Positions 8,821-23,800 of a DNA stretch of 64,000 nt are shown here, in pieces; within the stretch, counting starts at the first letter, position 1; each line of letters opens with the position of its first letter. A model generated the notes under the pieces. That model saw only the letters and a list, made by a program, of their open reading frames with translations, was not told where the DNA came from and did no database searches. This DNA is from Pachypanchax playfairii (lineage: Eukaryota > Chordata > Actinopteri > Cyprinodontiformes > Aplocheilidae), in NCBI GenBank assembly GCA_006937955.1, contig SSNP01000300.1, positions 62,001 through 126,000 of the forward strand. The letters are read 5' to 3'. A program made the translations under genes and the position numbers.

Positions 8821-11800
8821 GTGAGTCTGAAATACACACCTGTACACACACCAGTTTCACTGTAGAAGACTGTTAAAGTTAAAAAAAGATCAGTGGAACA
8901 CAACAGACTCTGACTCGTGTTTAACACTTATGAGATCACGATTGTGTCACAAGAATCTTTTCTAGAACTTTTTAGATGAAGGGTAGATTGGATATAGGCC
9001 CATAATCACCTGGAGATCCTGGATCAGGATCAGGTTTCTTATGTAAAGGTTTCATGACAAAAAAATTCAAATAAACAACTTCAAAATGGTGAGACCATAA
9101 AGTCTACAAAACACAAACTACTGGGGTTTGTAGGGCAATTTAAAAATAATTTGTTACACATTTATTGTGATGTTGCATGGAAACACTATATAAAATCTAC
9201 CACTGCTAAAAATGTGTTAATATCGGTCCAGAAATTTTCAGCAGGAAAAATAGAGCTTCCACCTGCTAACATTTGGCATCTAATTATACCTTTTTTCTAA
9301 AGTTAAGATTAAGATTTACCTTCAGGCAATTCACAAAATCTAAAATAAAACTCCAAAGGGAAAACTGAAAAATGTTTTTATTTATGCCCTGTGATGGACT
9401 GGCGACCTGTCCAGGGTGTCTCCCGCCTCTCGCCTAAAGACTGCTGGAGACACCAGCTCCCTGCGACCCTGAACAGGAAGAAGCAGGTTCAGAAAAAGGA
9501 TGGATGTTTTTATTTAAATATTTATCGTACTTGTATGAACTCACTACAACACCTGGACAGCTCCTGATGAGGTGGTAGATGGTCTCCTGAGGGATCTCCT
9601 CCCAGACCTGGACTAAAGCATTCACCAACTCCTGGACGGTCTGTGGTTTAACGTGGTGTTGGTGAATGGAGCAAGACATGATGTCCCAGAACGAGCGAGA
9701 TGAGGTCCCAGATAGAGCAAAATATGATGTCTCAGATGGAGCGAGACATGATGTCTCAGATGGAGCGAGACATGATGTCCCAGAACGAGCGAGATGAGGT
9801 CCCAGATAGAGCAAAATATGATGTCTCAGATAGAGCGAGACATGATGTCTCAGATGGAGCGAGACATGATGTCCCAGAACGAGCGAGATGAGGTCCCAGA
9901 TAGAGCAAAACATGATGTCTCAGATGGAGCGAGACATGATGTCTCAGATGGAGCGAGATATGATGTCCCAGAACGAGCGAGATGAGGTCCCAGATAGAGC
10001 AAAATATGATGTCTCAGATGGAGCGAGACATGATGTCCCAGATGGAGCGAGATATGATGTCCCAGAACGAGCGAGATGAGGTCCCAGAACGAGCGAGATG
10101 AGGTCCCAGATAGAGCAAAATATGATGTCTCAGATGGAGCGAGACATGATGTCTCAGATGGAGCGAGACATGATGTCCCAGAATGAGCGAGATGAGGTCC
10201 CAGATAGAGCAAAATATGATGTCACAGATGGAGCGAGACATGATGTCTCAGATGGAGCGAGACATGATGTCTCAGATGGAGCGAGACATGATGTCCCAGA
10301 ACGAGCGAGATGAGGTCCCAGAACGAGCGAGATGAGGTCCCAGATAGAGCAAAATATGATGTCTCAGATGGAGCGAGACATGATGTCCCAGAACGAGCGA
10401 GATGAGGTCCCAGATAGAGCAAAATATGATGTCTCAGATGGAGCGAGACATGATGTCTCAGATGGAGCGAGATATGATGTCCCAGAACGAGCGAGATGAG
10501 GTCCCAGATAGGGCAAAATATGATGTCTCAGATGGAGCGAGACATGATGTCACAGATGGAGCGAGACATGATGTCTCAGATGGAGCGAGACATGATGTCC
10601 CAGAACGAGCGAGATGAGGTCCCAGATAGAGCAAAATATGATGTCTCAGATGGAGCGAGACATGATGTCCCAGAACGAGCGAGATGAGGTCCCAGATAGA
10701 GCAAAATATGATGTCTCAGATGGAGCGAGACATGATGTCTCAGATGGAGCGAGACATGATGTCCCAGAACGAGCGAGATGAGGTCCCAGATAGAGCAAAA
10801 CATGATGTCTCAGATGGAGCAAGACATGATGTCTCAGATGGAGCGAGACATGATGTCTCAGATGGAGCGAGACATGATGTCTCAGATGGAGCGAGACATG
10901 ATGTCCCAGAACGAGCGAGATGAGGTCCCAGATAGAGCAAAATATGATGTCTCAGATGGAGCAAGACATGATGTCCCAGAACGAGCGAGATGAGGTCCCA
11001 GATAGAGCAAAATATGATGTCTCAGATGGAGCGAGACATGATGTCTCAGATGGAGCGAGACATGATGTCCCAGAACGAGCGAGATGAGGTCCCAGATAGA
11101 GCAAAACATGATGTCTCAGATGGAGCAAGACATGATGTCCCAGAACGAGCGAGATGAGGTCCCAGATAGAGCAAAATATGATGTCTCAGATGGAGCGAGA
11201 CATGATGTCTCAGATGGAGCGAGACATGATGTCCCAGAACGAGCGAGATGAGGTCCCAGATAGAGCAAAATATGATGTCACAGATGGAGCGAGACATGAT
11301 GTCTCAGATGGAGCGAGACATGATGTCTCAGATGGAGCGAGACATGATGTCCCAGAACGAGCGAGATGAGGTCCCAGAACGAGCGAGATGAGGTCCCAGA
11401 TAGAGCAAAATATGATGTCTCAGATGGAGCGAGACATGATGTCTCAGATGGAGCGAGACATGATGTCTCAGATGGAGCGAGACATGATGTCCCAGAACGA
11501 GCGAGATGAGGTCCCAGATAGAGCAAAATATGATGTCTCAGATGGAGCGAGACATGATGTCTCAGATGGAGCGAGACATGATGTCCCAGAACGAGCGAGA
11601 TGAGGTCCCAGATAGAGCAAAATATGATGTCTCAGATGGAGCGAGACATGATGTCCCAGAACGAGCGAGATGAGGCCCAGAACGAGCGAGATGAGGTCCC
11701 AGATAGAGCAAAATATGATGTCTCAGATGGAGGGAGACATGATGTCTCAGATGGAGCGAGACATGATGTCCCAGAACGAGCGAGATGAGGTCCCAGATAG

Positions 11801-14800
11801 AGCAAAACATGATGTCTCAGATGGAGCGAGACATGATGTCTCAAATGGAGCGAGACATGATGTCCCAGAACGAGCGAGATGAGGTCCCAGATAGAGCAAA
11901 ATATGATGTCACAGATGGAGCGAGACATGATGTCTCAGATGGAGCGAGACATGATGTCCCAGAACGAGCGAGATGAGGTCCCAGATAGAGCAAAATATGA
12001 TGTCTCAGATGGAGCGAGACATGATGTCTCAGAACGAGCGAGATGAGGTCCCAGATAGAGCAAAATATGATGTCACAGATGGAGCGAGACATGATGTCTC
12101 AGATGGAGCGAGACATGATGTCTCAGATGGAGCGAGACAAGATGTCCCAGAACGAGCGAGATGAGGTCCCAGATAGAGCAAAATATGATGTCTCAGATGG
12201 AGCAAGACATGATGTCCCAGAACGAGCGAGATGAGGTCCCAGATAGAGCAAAACATGATGTCACAGATGGAGCGAGACATGATGTCTCAGATGGAGCGAG
12301 ACATGATGTCCCAGAACGAGCGAGATGAGGTCCCAGATAGAGCAAAATATGATGTCTCAGATGGAGCGAGACATGATGTCCCAGAGCGAGCGAGACATGA
12401 TGTCCCAGAACAAGCGAGATGAGGTCCCAGATAGAGCAAAATATGATGTCTCAGATGGAGCGAGACATGATGTCTCAGATGGAGCGAGACATGATGTCCC
12501 AGAACGAGCGAGATGAGGTCCCAGATAGAGCAAAATATGATGTCTCAGATGGAGCGAGACATGATGTCCCAGAACGAGCGAGATGAGGTCCCAGATAGGG
12601 CAAAATATGATGTCTCAGATGGAGCGAGACATGATGTCTCAGATGGAGCGAGACATGATGTCTCAGATGGAGCGAGACATGATGTCCCAGAACGAGCGAG
12701 ATGAGGTCCCAGATAGAGCAAAACATGATGTCTCAGATGGAGCGAGACATGATGTCTCAGATGGAGCGAGACATGATGTCCCAGAACGAGCGAGATGAGG
12801 TCCCAGATAGAGCAAAACATGATGTCTCAGATGGAGCGAGACATGATGTCTCAGATGGAGCGAGACATGATGTCCCAGAACGAGCGAGATGAGGTCCCAG
12901 ATAGAGCAAAACATGATGTCTCAGATGGAGCGAGACATGATGTCTCAGATGGAGCGAGACATGATGTCTCAGATGGAGCGAGACATGATGTCCCAGAACG
13001 AGCGAGATGAGGTCGCAGATAGAGCAAAATATGATGTCTCAGATGGAGCGAGACATGATGTCTCAGCTGGAGCGAGACATGATGTCCCAGATGGAGCGAG
13101 ATATGATGTCTCAGATGGAGCGAGACATGATGTCCCAGAACGAGCGAGATGAGGTCCCAGATAGAGCAAAATATGATGTCTCAGATGGAGCGAGACATGA
13201 TGTCCCAGAACGAGCGAGATGAGGTCCCAGATAGAGCAAAATATGATGTCTCAGATGGAGCGAGACATGATGTCTCAGATGGAGCGAGACATGATGTCCC
13301 AGAACGAGCGAGATGAGGTCCCAGATAGAGCAAAACATGATGTCTCAGATGGAGCGAGACATGATGTCCCAGAACGAGCGAGATGAGGTCCCAGATAGAG
13401 CAAAATATGATGTCTCAGATGGAGCGAGACATGATGTCTCAGATGGAGCGAGACATGATGTCTCAGATGGAGCGAGACATGATGTCCCAGAACGAGCGAG
13501 ATGAGGTCCCAGATAGAGCAAAATATGATGTCTCAGATGGAGCGAGACATGATGTCTCAGATGGAGCGAGACATGATGTCCCAGAACGAGCGAGATGAGG
13601 TCCCAGATAGAGCAAAATATGATGTCTCAGATGGAGCGAGACATGATGTCTCAGATGGAGCGAGACATGATGTCCCAGAACGAGCGAGATGAGGTCCCAG
13701 ATAGAGCAAAATATGATGTCTCAGATGGAGCGAGACATGATGTCCCAGAACGAGCGAGATGAGGTCCCAGATAGAGCAAAATATGATGTCTCAGATGGAG
13801 CGAGACATGATGTCCCAGAACGAGCGAGACATGATGTCCCAGAACGAGCGAGATGAGGTCCCAGATAGAGCAAAATATGATGTCTCAGATGGAGCGAGAC
13901 ATGATGTCTCAGATGGAGCGAGACATGATGTCCCAGAACGAGCGAGATGAGGTCCCAGATAGAGCAAAACATGATGTCTCAGATGGAGCGAGACATGATG
14001 TCCCAGAACGAACGAGATGAGGTCCCAGATAGAGCAAAACATGCTGTCCCAGATGGAGCAAGACATGATGTCTCAGATGGAGCGAGACATGATGTCTCAG
14101 ATGGAGCGAGACATGATGTCTCAGATGGAGCGAGACATGATGTCCCAGAACGAGCGAGATGAGGTCCCAGATAGAGCAAAACATGATGTCTCAGATGGAG
14201 CGAGACATGATGTCCCAGAACGAGCGAGATGAGGTCCCAGATAGAGCAAAACATGATGTCTCAGATGGAGCGAGACATGATGTCTCAGATGGAGCGAGAC
14301 ATGATGTCTCAGATGGAGCGAGACATGATGTCCCAGATGGAGCGAGGCAAGATGTCACAGATGGAGCGAGACATGATGTCTCAGATGGAGCGAGACATGA
14401 TGTCCCAGAACGAGCGAGATGAGGTCCCAGATAGAGCAAAATATGATGTCTCAGATGGAGCGAGACATGATGTCTCAGATGGAGCGAGACATGATGTCCC
14501 AGAACGAGCGAGATGAGGTCCCAGATAGAGCAAGACATGATGTCTCAGATGGAGCGAGACATGATGTCTCAGATGGAGCGAGACATGATGTCCCAGAACG
14601 AGCGAGATGAGGTCCCAGATAGAGCAAAATATGATGTCTCAGATGGAGCAAGACATGATGTCCCAGAACGAGCGAGATGAGGTCCCAGATAGAGCAAAAC
14701 ATGATGTCACAGATGGAGCGAGACATGATGTCTCAGATGGAGCGAGACATGATGTCTCAGATGGAGCGAGACATGATGTCCCAGAACGAGCGAGATGAGG

Positions 14801-17800
14801 TCCCAGATAGAGCAAAACATGATGTCTCAGATGGAGCGAGACATGATGTCTCAGATGGAGCGAGACATGATGTCTCAGATGGAGCGAGACATGATGTCCC
14901 AGAACGAGCGAGATGAGGTCCCAGATAGAGCAAAACATGATGTCTCAGATGGAGCGAGACATGATGTCTCAGATGGAGCGAGACATGATGTCTCAGATGG
15001 AGCGAGACATGATGTCCCAGAACGAGCGAGATGAGGTCCCAGATAGAGCAAGACATGATGTCCCAGAAGGAGCAAGACATGATGTCCCAGAGCGAGCGAG
15101 ATGAGGTCCCAGATAGAGCAAAATATGATGTCTCAGATGGAGCGAGACATGATGTCTCAGATGGAGCGAGACATGATGTCCCAGAACGAGCGAGATGAGG
15201 TCCCAGATAGAGCAAAATATGATGTCTCAGATGGAGCGAGACATGATGTCCCAGAACGAGCGAGATGAGGTCCCAGATAGAGCAAAATATGATGTCTCAG
15301 ATGGAGCGAGACATGATGTCTCAGATGGAGCGAGACATGATGTCCCAGAACGAGCGAGATGAGGTCCCAGATAGAGCAAAACATGATGTCTCAGGTGGAG
15401 CGAGACATGATGTCCCAGAACGAGCGAGATGAGGTCCCAGATAGAGCAAAATATGATGTCACAGATGGAGCGAGACATGATGTCTCAGATGGAGCGAGAC
15501 ATGATGTCTCAGATGGAGCGAGACATGATGTCCCAGAACGAGCGAGATGAGGTCACAGATAGAGCAAAATATGATGTCACAGATGGAGCAAGACATGATG
15601 TCTCAGATGGAGCGAGACATGATGTCTCAGAAGGAGCGAGACATGATGTCCCAGAACGAGCGAGATGAGGTCCCAGATAGAGCAAAATATGATGTCACAG
15701 ATGGAGCGAGACATGATGTCCAGATGGAGCGAGACATGAGGTCTCAGATGGAGCGAGACATGATGTCCCAGAAAGAGCGAGATGAGGTCCCAGATAGAGC
15801 AAAACATGATGTCTCAGATGGAGCGAGACATGATGTCCCAGAACGAGCGAGATGAGGTCCCAGATAGAGCAAAATATGATGTCTCAGATGGAGCGAGACA
15901 TGACGTCTCAGATGGAGCGAGACATGATGTCTCAGATGGAGCGAGACATGATGTCTCAGATGGAGCGAGACATGATGTCCCAGAACGAGCGAGATGAGGT
16001 CCCAGATAGAGCAAAATATGATGTCTCAGATGGAGCGAGACATGATGGCCCAGAACGAGCGAGATGAGGTCCCAGATAGAGCAAAATATGATGTCTCAGA
16101 TGGAGCGAGACATGATGTCCCAGAACGAGCGAGATGAGGTCCCAGATAGAGCAAAACATGATGTCTCAGATGGAGCGAGACATGATGTCTCAGATGGAGC
16201 GAGACATGATGTCCCAGAACGAGCGAGATGAGGTCCCAGATAGAGCAAAATATGATGTCTCAGATGGAGCAAGACATGATGTCCCAGAACGAGCGAGACG
16301 AGGTCCCAGATAGAGCAAAATATGAGGTCTCAGATGGAGCGAGACATGATGTCTCAGATGGAGCGAGACATGATGTCCCAGAACGAGCGAGATGAGGTCC
16401 CAGATAGAGCAAAATATGAGGTCACAGATGGAGCGAGACATGATGTCTCAGAGGGAGCGAGACATGATGTCTCAGATGGAGCGAGACATGATGTCCCAGA
16501 TCGAGCGATATGAGGTCCCAGATAGAGCAAAATATGATGTCTCAGATGGAGCGAGACATGATGTCTCAGATGGAGCGAGACAGGATGTCCCAGAACGAGC
16601 GAGATGAGGTCCCAGATAGAGCAAAACATGATGTCTCAGATGGAGCGAGACATGATGTCTCAGATGGAGCGAGACATGATGTCTCAGATGGAGCGAGACA
16701 TGATGTCCCAGAACGAGCGAGATGAGGTCCCAGATAGAGCAAAACATGATGTCTCAGATGGAGCGAGACATGATGTCTCAGATGGAGCGAGACATGATGT
16801 CCCAGAACGAGCGAGACATGATGTCCCAGAACGAGCGAGATGAGGTCCCAGATAGAGCAAAATATGATGTCTCAGATGGAGCGAGACATGATGTCTCAGA
16901 TGGAGCGAGACATGATGTCCCAGAACGAGCGAGATGAGGTCCCAGATAGAGCGAGATATGATGTCTCAGATGGAGCGAGACATGATGTCCCAGAACGAGC
17001 GAGATGAGGTCCCAGATAGAGCAAAACATGATGTCTCAGATGGAGCGAGACATGATGTCTCAGATGGAGCGAGACATGATGTCTCAGATGGAGCGAGACA
17101 TGATGTCCCAGAACGAGCGAGATGAGGTCCCAGATAGAGCAAAATATGATGTCTCAGATGAAGCAAGACATGATGTCCCAGAACGAGCGAGATGAGGTCC
17201 CAGATAGAGCAAAATATGATGTCACAGATGGAGCGAGACATGATGTCTCAGATGGAGCGAGACATGATGTCTCAGATGGAGCGAGACATGATGTCCCAGA
17301 ACGAGCGAGATGAGGTCCCAGATAGAGCAAAACATGATGTCTCAGATGGAGCGAGACATGATGTCTCAGATGGAGCGAGACATGATGTCCCAGAACGAGC
17401 GAGATGAGGTCCCAGATAGAGCAAAATATGATGTCTCAGATGGAGCAAGACATGATGTCCCAGAACGAGCGAGATGAGGTCCCAGATAGAGCAAAATATG
17501 ATGTCACAGATGGAGCGAGACATGATGTCTCAGATGGAGCGAGACATGATGTCTCAGATGGAGCGAGACATGATGTCCCAGAACGAGCGAGATGAGGTCC
17601 CAGATAGAGCAAAACATGATGTCTCAGATGGAGCAAGACATGATGTCCCAGAACGAGCGAGATGAGGTCACAGATAGAGCAAAACATGATGTCACAGATG
17701 GAGCGAGACATGATGTCACAGAACGAGCGAGATGAGGTCCCAGATAGAGCAAAACATGATGTCTCAGATGGAGCAAGACATGATGTCCCAGAACGAGCGA

Positions 17801-20800
17801 GATGAGGTCCCAGATAGAGCAAAACATGATGTCTCAGATGGAGCGAGACATGATGTCTCAGATGGAGCGAGACATGATGTCCAAGAACGAGCGAGATGAG
17901 GTCCCAGATAGAGCAAAACATGATGTCTCAGATGGAGCGAGACATGATGTCCCAGAACGAGCGAGATGAGGTCCCAGATAGAGCAAAATATGATGTCTCA
18001 GATGGAGCGAGACATGATGTCTCAGATGGAGCGAGACATGATGTCCCAGAACGAGCGAGATGAGGTCCCAGATAGAGCAAAACATGATGTCACAGATGGA
18101 GCGAGACATGATGTCTCAGATGGAGCGAGACATGATGTCTCAGATGGAGCGAGACATGATGTCCCAGAACGAGCGAGATGAGGTCCCAGATAGAGCAAAA
18201 TATGATGTCTCAGATGGAGCAAGACATGATGTCCCAGAACGAGCGAGATGAGGTCCCAGATAGAGCAAAACATGATGTCTCAGATGGAGCGAGACATGAT
18301 GTCCCAGAACGAGCGAGATGAGGTCCCAGATAGAGCAAAAGATGATGTCTCAGATGGAGCAAGACATGATGTCTCAGATGGAGCGAGACATGATGTCCCA
18401 GAATGAGCGAGATGAGGTCCCAGATAGAGCAAAATATGATGTCTCAGATGGAGCAAGACATGATGTCCCAGAACGAGCGAGATGAGGTCCCAGATAGAGC
18501 AAAATATGATGTCTCAGATGGAGCGAGACATGATGTCTCAGATGGAGCGAGACATGATGTCCCAGAACGAGCGAGATGAGGTCCCAGATAGAGCAAAATA
18601 TGATGTCTCAGATGGAGCGAGACATGATGTCCCAGAACGAGCGAGATGAGGTCCCAGATAGAGCAAAATATGATGTCTCAGATGGAGCGAGACATGATGT
18701 CTCAGATGGAGCGAGACATGATGTCCCAGAACGAGCGAGATGAGGTCCCAGATAGAGCAAAATATGATGTCTCAGATGGAGCGAGACATGATGTCCCAGA
18801 ACGAGCGAGATGAGGTCCCAGATAGAGCAAAATATGATGTCTCAGATGGAGCGAGACATGATGGCCCAGAACGAGCGAGATGAGGTCCCAGATAGAGCGA
18901 GACATGATGTCTCAGATGAAGCGAGACATGATGTCCCAGAACGAGCGAGATGAGGTCCCAGATAGAGCAAAATATGATGTCTCAGATGGAGGGAGACATG
19001 ATGTCTCAGATGGAGCGAGACATGATGTCCCAGAACAAGCGAGATGAGGTCCCAGATAGAGCAAAATATGATGTCTCAGATGGAGGGAGACATGATGTCT
19101 CAGATGGAGCGAGACATGATGTCCCAGAACGAGCGAGATGAGGTCCCAGATAGAGCAAAATATGATGTCACAGATGGAGCGAGACATGATGTCCCAGAAC
19201 GAGCGAGATGAGGTCCCAGATAGAGCAAAACATGATGTCACAGATGGAGCGAGACATGATGTCTCAGATGGAGCGAGACATGATGTCCCAGATGGAGGGG
19301 GACATAATAACCCAGATATGAGCAGCTGGATTCAGCTCTGGGGAAAGGGGGCGGGGTCAGTCAATAGCATTAATGCCTTTGTCTGGCAGGAACTGCTGAC
19401 ACACTCCAGCCACATGAGGCCCAGCACTGTCTTGTATTAGGAGGAACCCAGGGCCAACCACACCAGCAAATGGTCTCACAAAGGGTCTGAGGATCTCATC
19501 CGGGTACCTAATGGTAATCAGGCTACCTCTGGTGAGCACATAGGGGGCTGTGTATCCCCCCCAAAGAACCCCCCCACACACACACACACCATTACTGACC
19601 CACTACCAAACCGGTCCTGTTGGAGGATGCTACGGACAGCAGAATGTTCTCCACAGCGTCTTCAGACTCTGTCATGTCTGTCACATGACCTCAGTGTGAA
19701 CCTGCTTTTATCTGTAAAGAACACAGGACACTAGTGGTGGATTTACCAAACGTCCTGCAGGGTGTTGGACTGTAAATACAACCCGACCTGTGGATGTTGG
19801 ACCTTCATACCACCTGATGGAGTCTGTTTCTGACTGTTTGAGCAGACACATTGCTGGATGTCATTCTACAGGACTTTGGCAGCTCCTCCTGGTTCTCCTT
19901 GATCAAGTGGAGGTAGTGGTCCTGATGCTGGGTTGTTGTCCTCCTACAGCCTCCTCCACGTCTCCCGATGTACTGGCTTGTCTCCTGAAGTGCTGACATG
20001 TCTTCTGAAGTGCTGACCTGTCTCCTGGTGTACTGGCCTGTCTCGTGATGGGATTGTGAGCCATTAGGCACAATTGAACATACAAAGTGCACCTGCTGTC
20101 TGTCTGTAATTGTTCCTTTGGGAAACTAAAATCTGAATTCTTGATAACTGCAAAAGATAATGAAACAAAACTCAAAATGTAAATAACTGATTTTGTATGA
20201 ATCATCTTCTATATTCAACAGTTAACTCTTAAATATGAACTGAATTTAAGGTAACAGGGCAAAGACAATGCATTTTTTTAAAACTGATGACTGTCTGCTC
20301 CTTTCAGATAAAATTTCAGGTGTATGAGGTGTGAAGTGTTTATGTATACTGGGGAACTGGGGAAATTGAAAAGAATAAGTCATACAGGGTTCCGATGCTT
20401 TTCCAACATTCTCTGCAGCAGATAAATGATGGTGTCATTCATCCCAGTGCTTGGGTCTAACAAAGATTTCACTAGGAGGCGTGGTTGAGCAGTGGTCAAT
20501 ACCAGTCTACAAGTGCTGGGGTAGTTGCAGAATCCTCGACTTGTGGTTACTTCATTAAGTGAATATTTACTGCAGTCAGTGTTGGTTTGTCACCTCAGTA
20601 AGTAGTTAATCCATTCTTGAAGCTGCAGTTTGACTGTCGGCACCAGCAGTTAAAGTTTTGGGGATAAACCTTTTACTAATCAGATTAGTGTCAGTGTTAA
20701 TCTGTCAGTCTGAGCACACATATTACAGAGATTCTTCAGTCAACGTGTGTGTTTGATCATCTGGAGTTTCTCACAACAGATGTAACTATAAACTACTCAT

Positions 20801-23800
20801 GGATTGCTTTGTGTTTGTATGTTTTTGTTGAGACTGTTTCAGTTCATTTTTATTGATTACATGCAAGTTGTCAATGAGGTAACAAAATAATGAAATGTGT
20901 CAGACAAGAAGAACCAGTTAACTCAGAAAATCAAAACCAGGAAAAGGAGATAAACTGAACAAAATAAGCTCAACAAATAATTAAAGGCTGAAGCTGTTGC
21001 CCGTCTGTTCCAGTTAAACAGCTTATGAACATAGCAGAAGGCATCAGGTAGGTCAGGCTCTCAGCTTGTCTATAAGGATCAGCTTAGACCGCTTGGGTTT
21101 CTGAGGGTTTACTGACCAATTTTAAGAAAAATCTTGATGTTTGTTGATCAAATCACCAAAATTTGTTATTTTATTTCTCCTCATATATTTTACTACATCT
21201 ATGATAGTCTTGATCATGTCTTCACCTCACCCTGGTGTAAAGTTTATACCATCACTGTTTCCAGGTGTAACATCACTTCCTCTCTGAACACAGTCACAAG
21301 GTTATGTGACTCTTCACAAGTACCTGTGTCTGATGTCCTATCATATTTGTTTGTTTTTGTGTGCAGGAAAACCCTTACCTGTGCAGTGATGAGTGTGACG
21401 CATCCAGCCCAGACCTGTCTCACCCTCCTCAGCTGATGGGAGACAGGGAGAGGGGTGGACTCATCACTTACTGGCAGACAGTCACGTGGTTCAAGTATCC
21501 TGAGCCCCTATTGGCCAACATCACTTTGTCATGGAACAAAAGCCTGGAGGTGGTGGATGACATTGTCATCACCTTTGAATATGGCCGACCGACCAGCATG
21601 GTGCTGGAGAAATCCATGGACAAAGGTAACAGAGCAAGATGGTCAGCAGGGCTGAGGGTTATTCATGACTTGGTAACTGGCTTGTACTTGTATTTGTATC
21701 GCAGCTTCCAAGTCAAGGGACACAAAGTTCTTCATATTACAGTTCATCATTATCTCACACACTCACATGTTTGATGGTGATAAACTACACACATGTTGTA
21801 GCCACAGCTGTCTAGGACACACTGACAGAAGTGAGGCTGCCAGACACCACCGGACCCTCTGACCTCCACCAAACAGCCACCTAGCTGTGGACAGGAAGGT
21901 TCTCCTGTAGAGGGTTCTAGCTGTGGACGGGAAGGATCTCCTGTAGAGGGTTCTAGACGTGGACAGGAAGGATCTCCCGTAGAGGGTTCTAGCTGTGGAC
22001 GGGAGGGATCTCCTGTAGAGGGTTCTAGCTGTGGATGGGAAGGTTCTCCTGTAGAGGGTTCTAGCTGTGGACAGGAAGGTTCTCCTGTAGAGGGTTCTAG
22101 ACGTGGACAGGGGGGATCTCCCGTAGAGGGTTCTAGCTGTGGACGGGAGGGATCTCCCGTAGAGGGTTCTAGCTGTGGACAGGAAGGATCTCCCGTAGAG
22201 GGTTCTAGATGTGGACGGGAGGGATCTCCCGTAGAGGGTTCTAGATGTGGACGGGACGGATCTCCTGTAGAGGGTTCTAGCTGTGAACAAGAAGGACAGC
22301 CTGTAGAGGGTTCTAGATGTAGACGGGAAGGATCTCCTGTAGAGGGTTCTAGATGTGGACAGGAGGGATCTCCTGTAGAGGGTTCTAGATGTGGACGGGA
22401 AGGATCTCCTGTAGAGGGTTCTAGCTGTGAACAAGAAGGATCTCCTGTAGAGGGTTCTAGCTGTGGACAGGAAGGTTCTCCCGTAGAGGGTTCTAGATGT
22501 GGACGGGAGGGATCTCCCGTAGAGGGTTCTAGATGTGGACGGGAAGGATCTCCTGTAGAGGGTTCTAGCTGTGAACAAGAAGGATCTCCTGTAGAGGGTT
22601 CTAGCTGTGAACAAGAAGGATCTCCTGTAGAGGGTTCTAGCTGTGGACAGGAAGGATCTCCCGTAGAGGGTTCTAGATGTGGACGGGAGGGATCTCCCGT
22701 AGAGGGTTCTAGATGTGGACGGGAAGGGTGTCCGGTAGAGGGTACTAGCTGTGGACAGGAAGGAGCTCCTGTAGAGGGTTCTAGCTGTAGACAGGAAGGA
22801 TCTCCTGTAGAGGGTTCTAGATGTGGACGGGAAGGATCTCCTGTAGAGGGTTCTAGCTGTGAACAAGAAGGATCTCCTGTAGAGGGTTCTAGATGTGGAC
22901 AGGAGGGATCTCCTGTAGAGGGTTCTAGATGTGGACGGGACGGATCTCCTGTAGAGGGTTCTAGCTGTGAACAAGAAGGATCTCCTGTAGAGGGTTCTAG
23001 CTGTGGACAGAAAAGGATCTCCTGTAGAGGGTTCTAGCTGTGGACAGGAAGGTTCTCCCGTAGAGGGTTCTAGACGTGGACAGGAGGGATCTCCCGTAGA
23101 GGGTTCTAGCTGTAGACAGGAGGGATCTCCTGTAGAGGGTTCTAGCTGTGGATAGGAGGGATCTCCTGTAGAGGGTTCTAGATGAGGACAGGAGGGATCT
23201 CCTGTAGAGGGTTCTAGATGTGAACAAGAAGGATCTCCTGTAGAGGGTTCTAGCTGTGGACAGGAAGGTTCTCCAGTAGAGGGTTCTAGATGTGGACGGG
23301 AGGGATCTCCCGTAAAGTGTTCTAGATGTGGACGGGAGGGATCTCCCGTAGAGGGTTCTAGATGTGGACGGGAAGGATCTCCTGTAGAGGGTTCTAGCTG
23401 TGAACAAGAAGGATCTCCTGTAGAGGGTTCTAGCTGTAGACAGGAAGGATCTCCTATAGAGGGTTCTAGATGTGGACAGGAAGGATCTCCTGAAGAGGGT
23501 TCTAGCTGTGGACAGGAAGGATCTCCTGTAGAGGATTCTAGCTGTAGACAGGAAGGATCTCCTGTAGAGGGTTCTAGATGTGGACGGGAAGGATCTCCTG
23601 TAGAGGGTTCTAGCTGTAGACAGGAAAGATCTCCTGTAGAGGGTTCTAGCTGTGGACAGGAAGGTTCTCCCGTAGAGGGTTCTAGATGTGGACGGGAGGG
23701 ATCTCCCGTAGAGGGTTCTAGATGTGGACGGGAAGGATCTCCTGTAGAGGGTTCTAGCTGTGGACAGGAAGGTTCTCCAGTAGAGGGTTCTAGATGTGGA

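Larger units (their letters stand above)
9536..20055 (-). mobile_element. Tc1-like transposon copy 1, split by a 9.6-kb minisatellite
   Basis: Minus-strand translation gives Tc1-family transposase pieces on both sides of the array. Right side (N-terminal to middle): VSAQTVRNRLHQ (19805-19840), TDKSRF with the first catalytic Asp (near 19690), LIQDSAGPHVAGVCQQFLPD with the second Asp (near 19400-19440) and SPELNPAAHIW (near 19320). Left side (C-terminal): HHVKPQTVQELVNALVQVWE and EIPQETI (9575-9665). The array begins exactly at the WDIMSRSI segment between them. Stops (for example in the INAID-stop join) and frameshifts show it is dead. Terminal inverted repeats are not visible. A second, shorter copy is at 59080-64000. 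Confidence 0.85.

Noticed and set aside
9666..19303. CRISPR-like array
   Set aside because: Units are direct head-to-tail with no unique spacers, no cas genes are present, and the host is a vertebrate.
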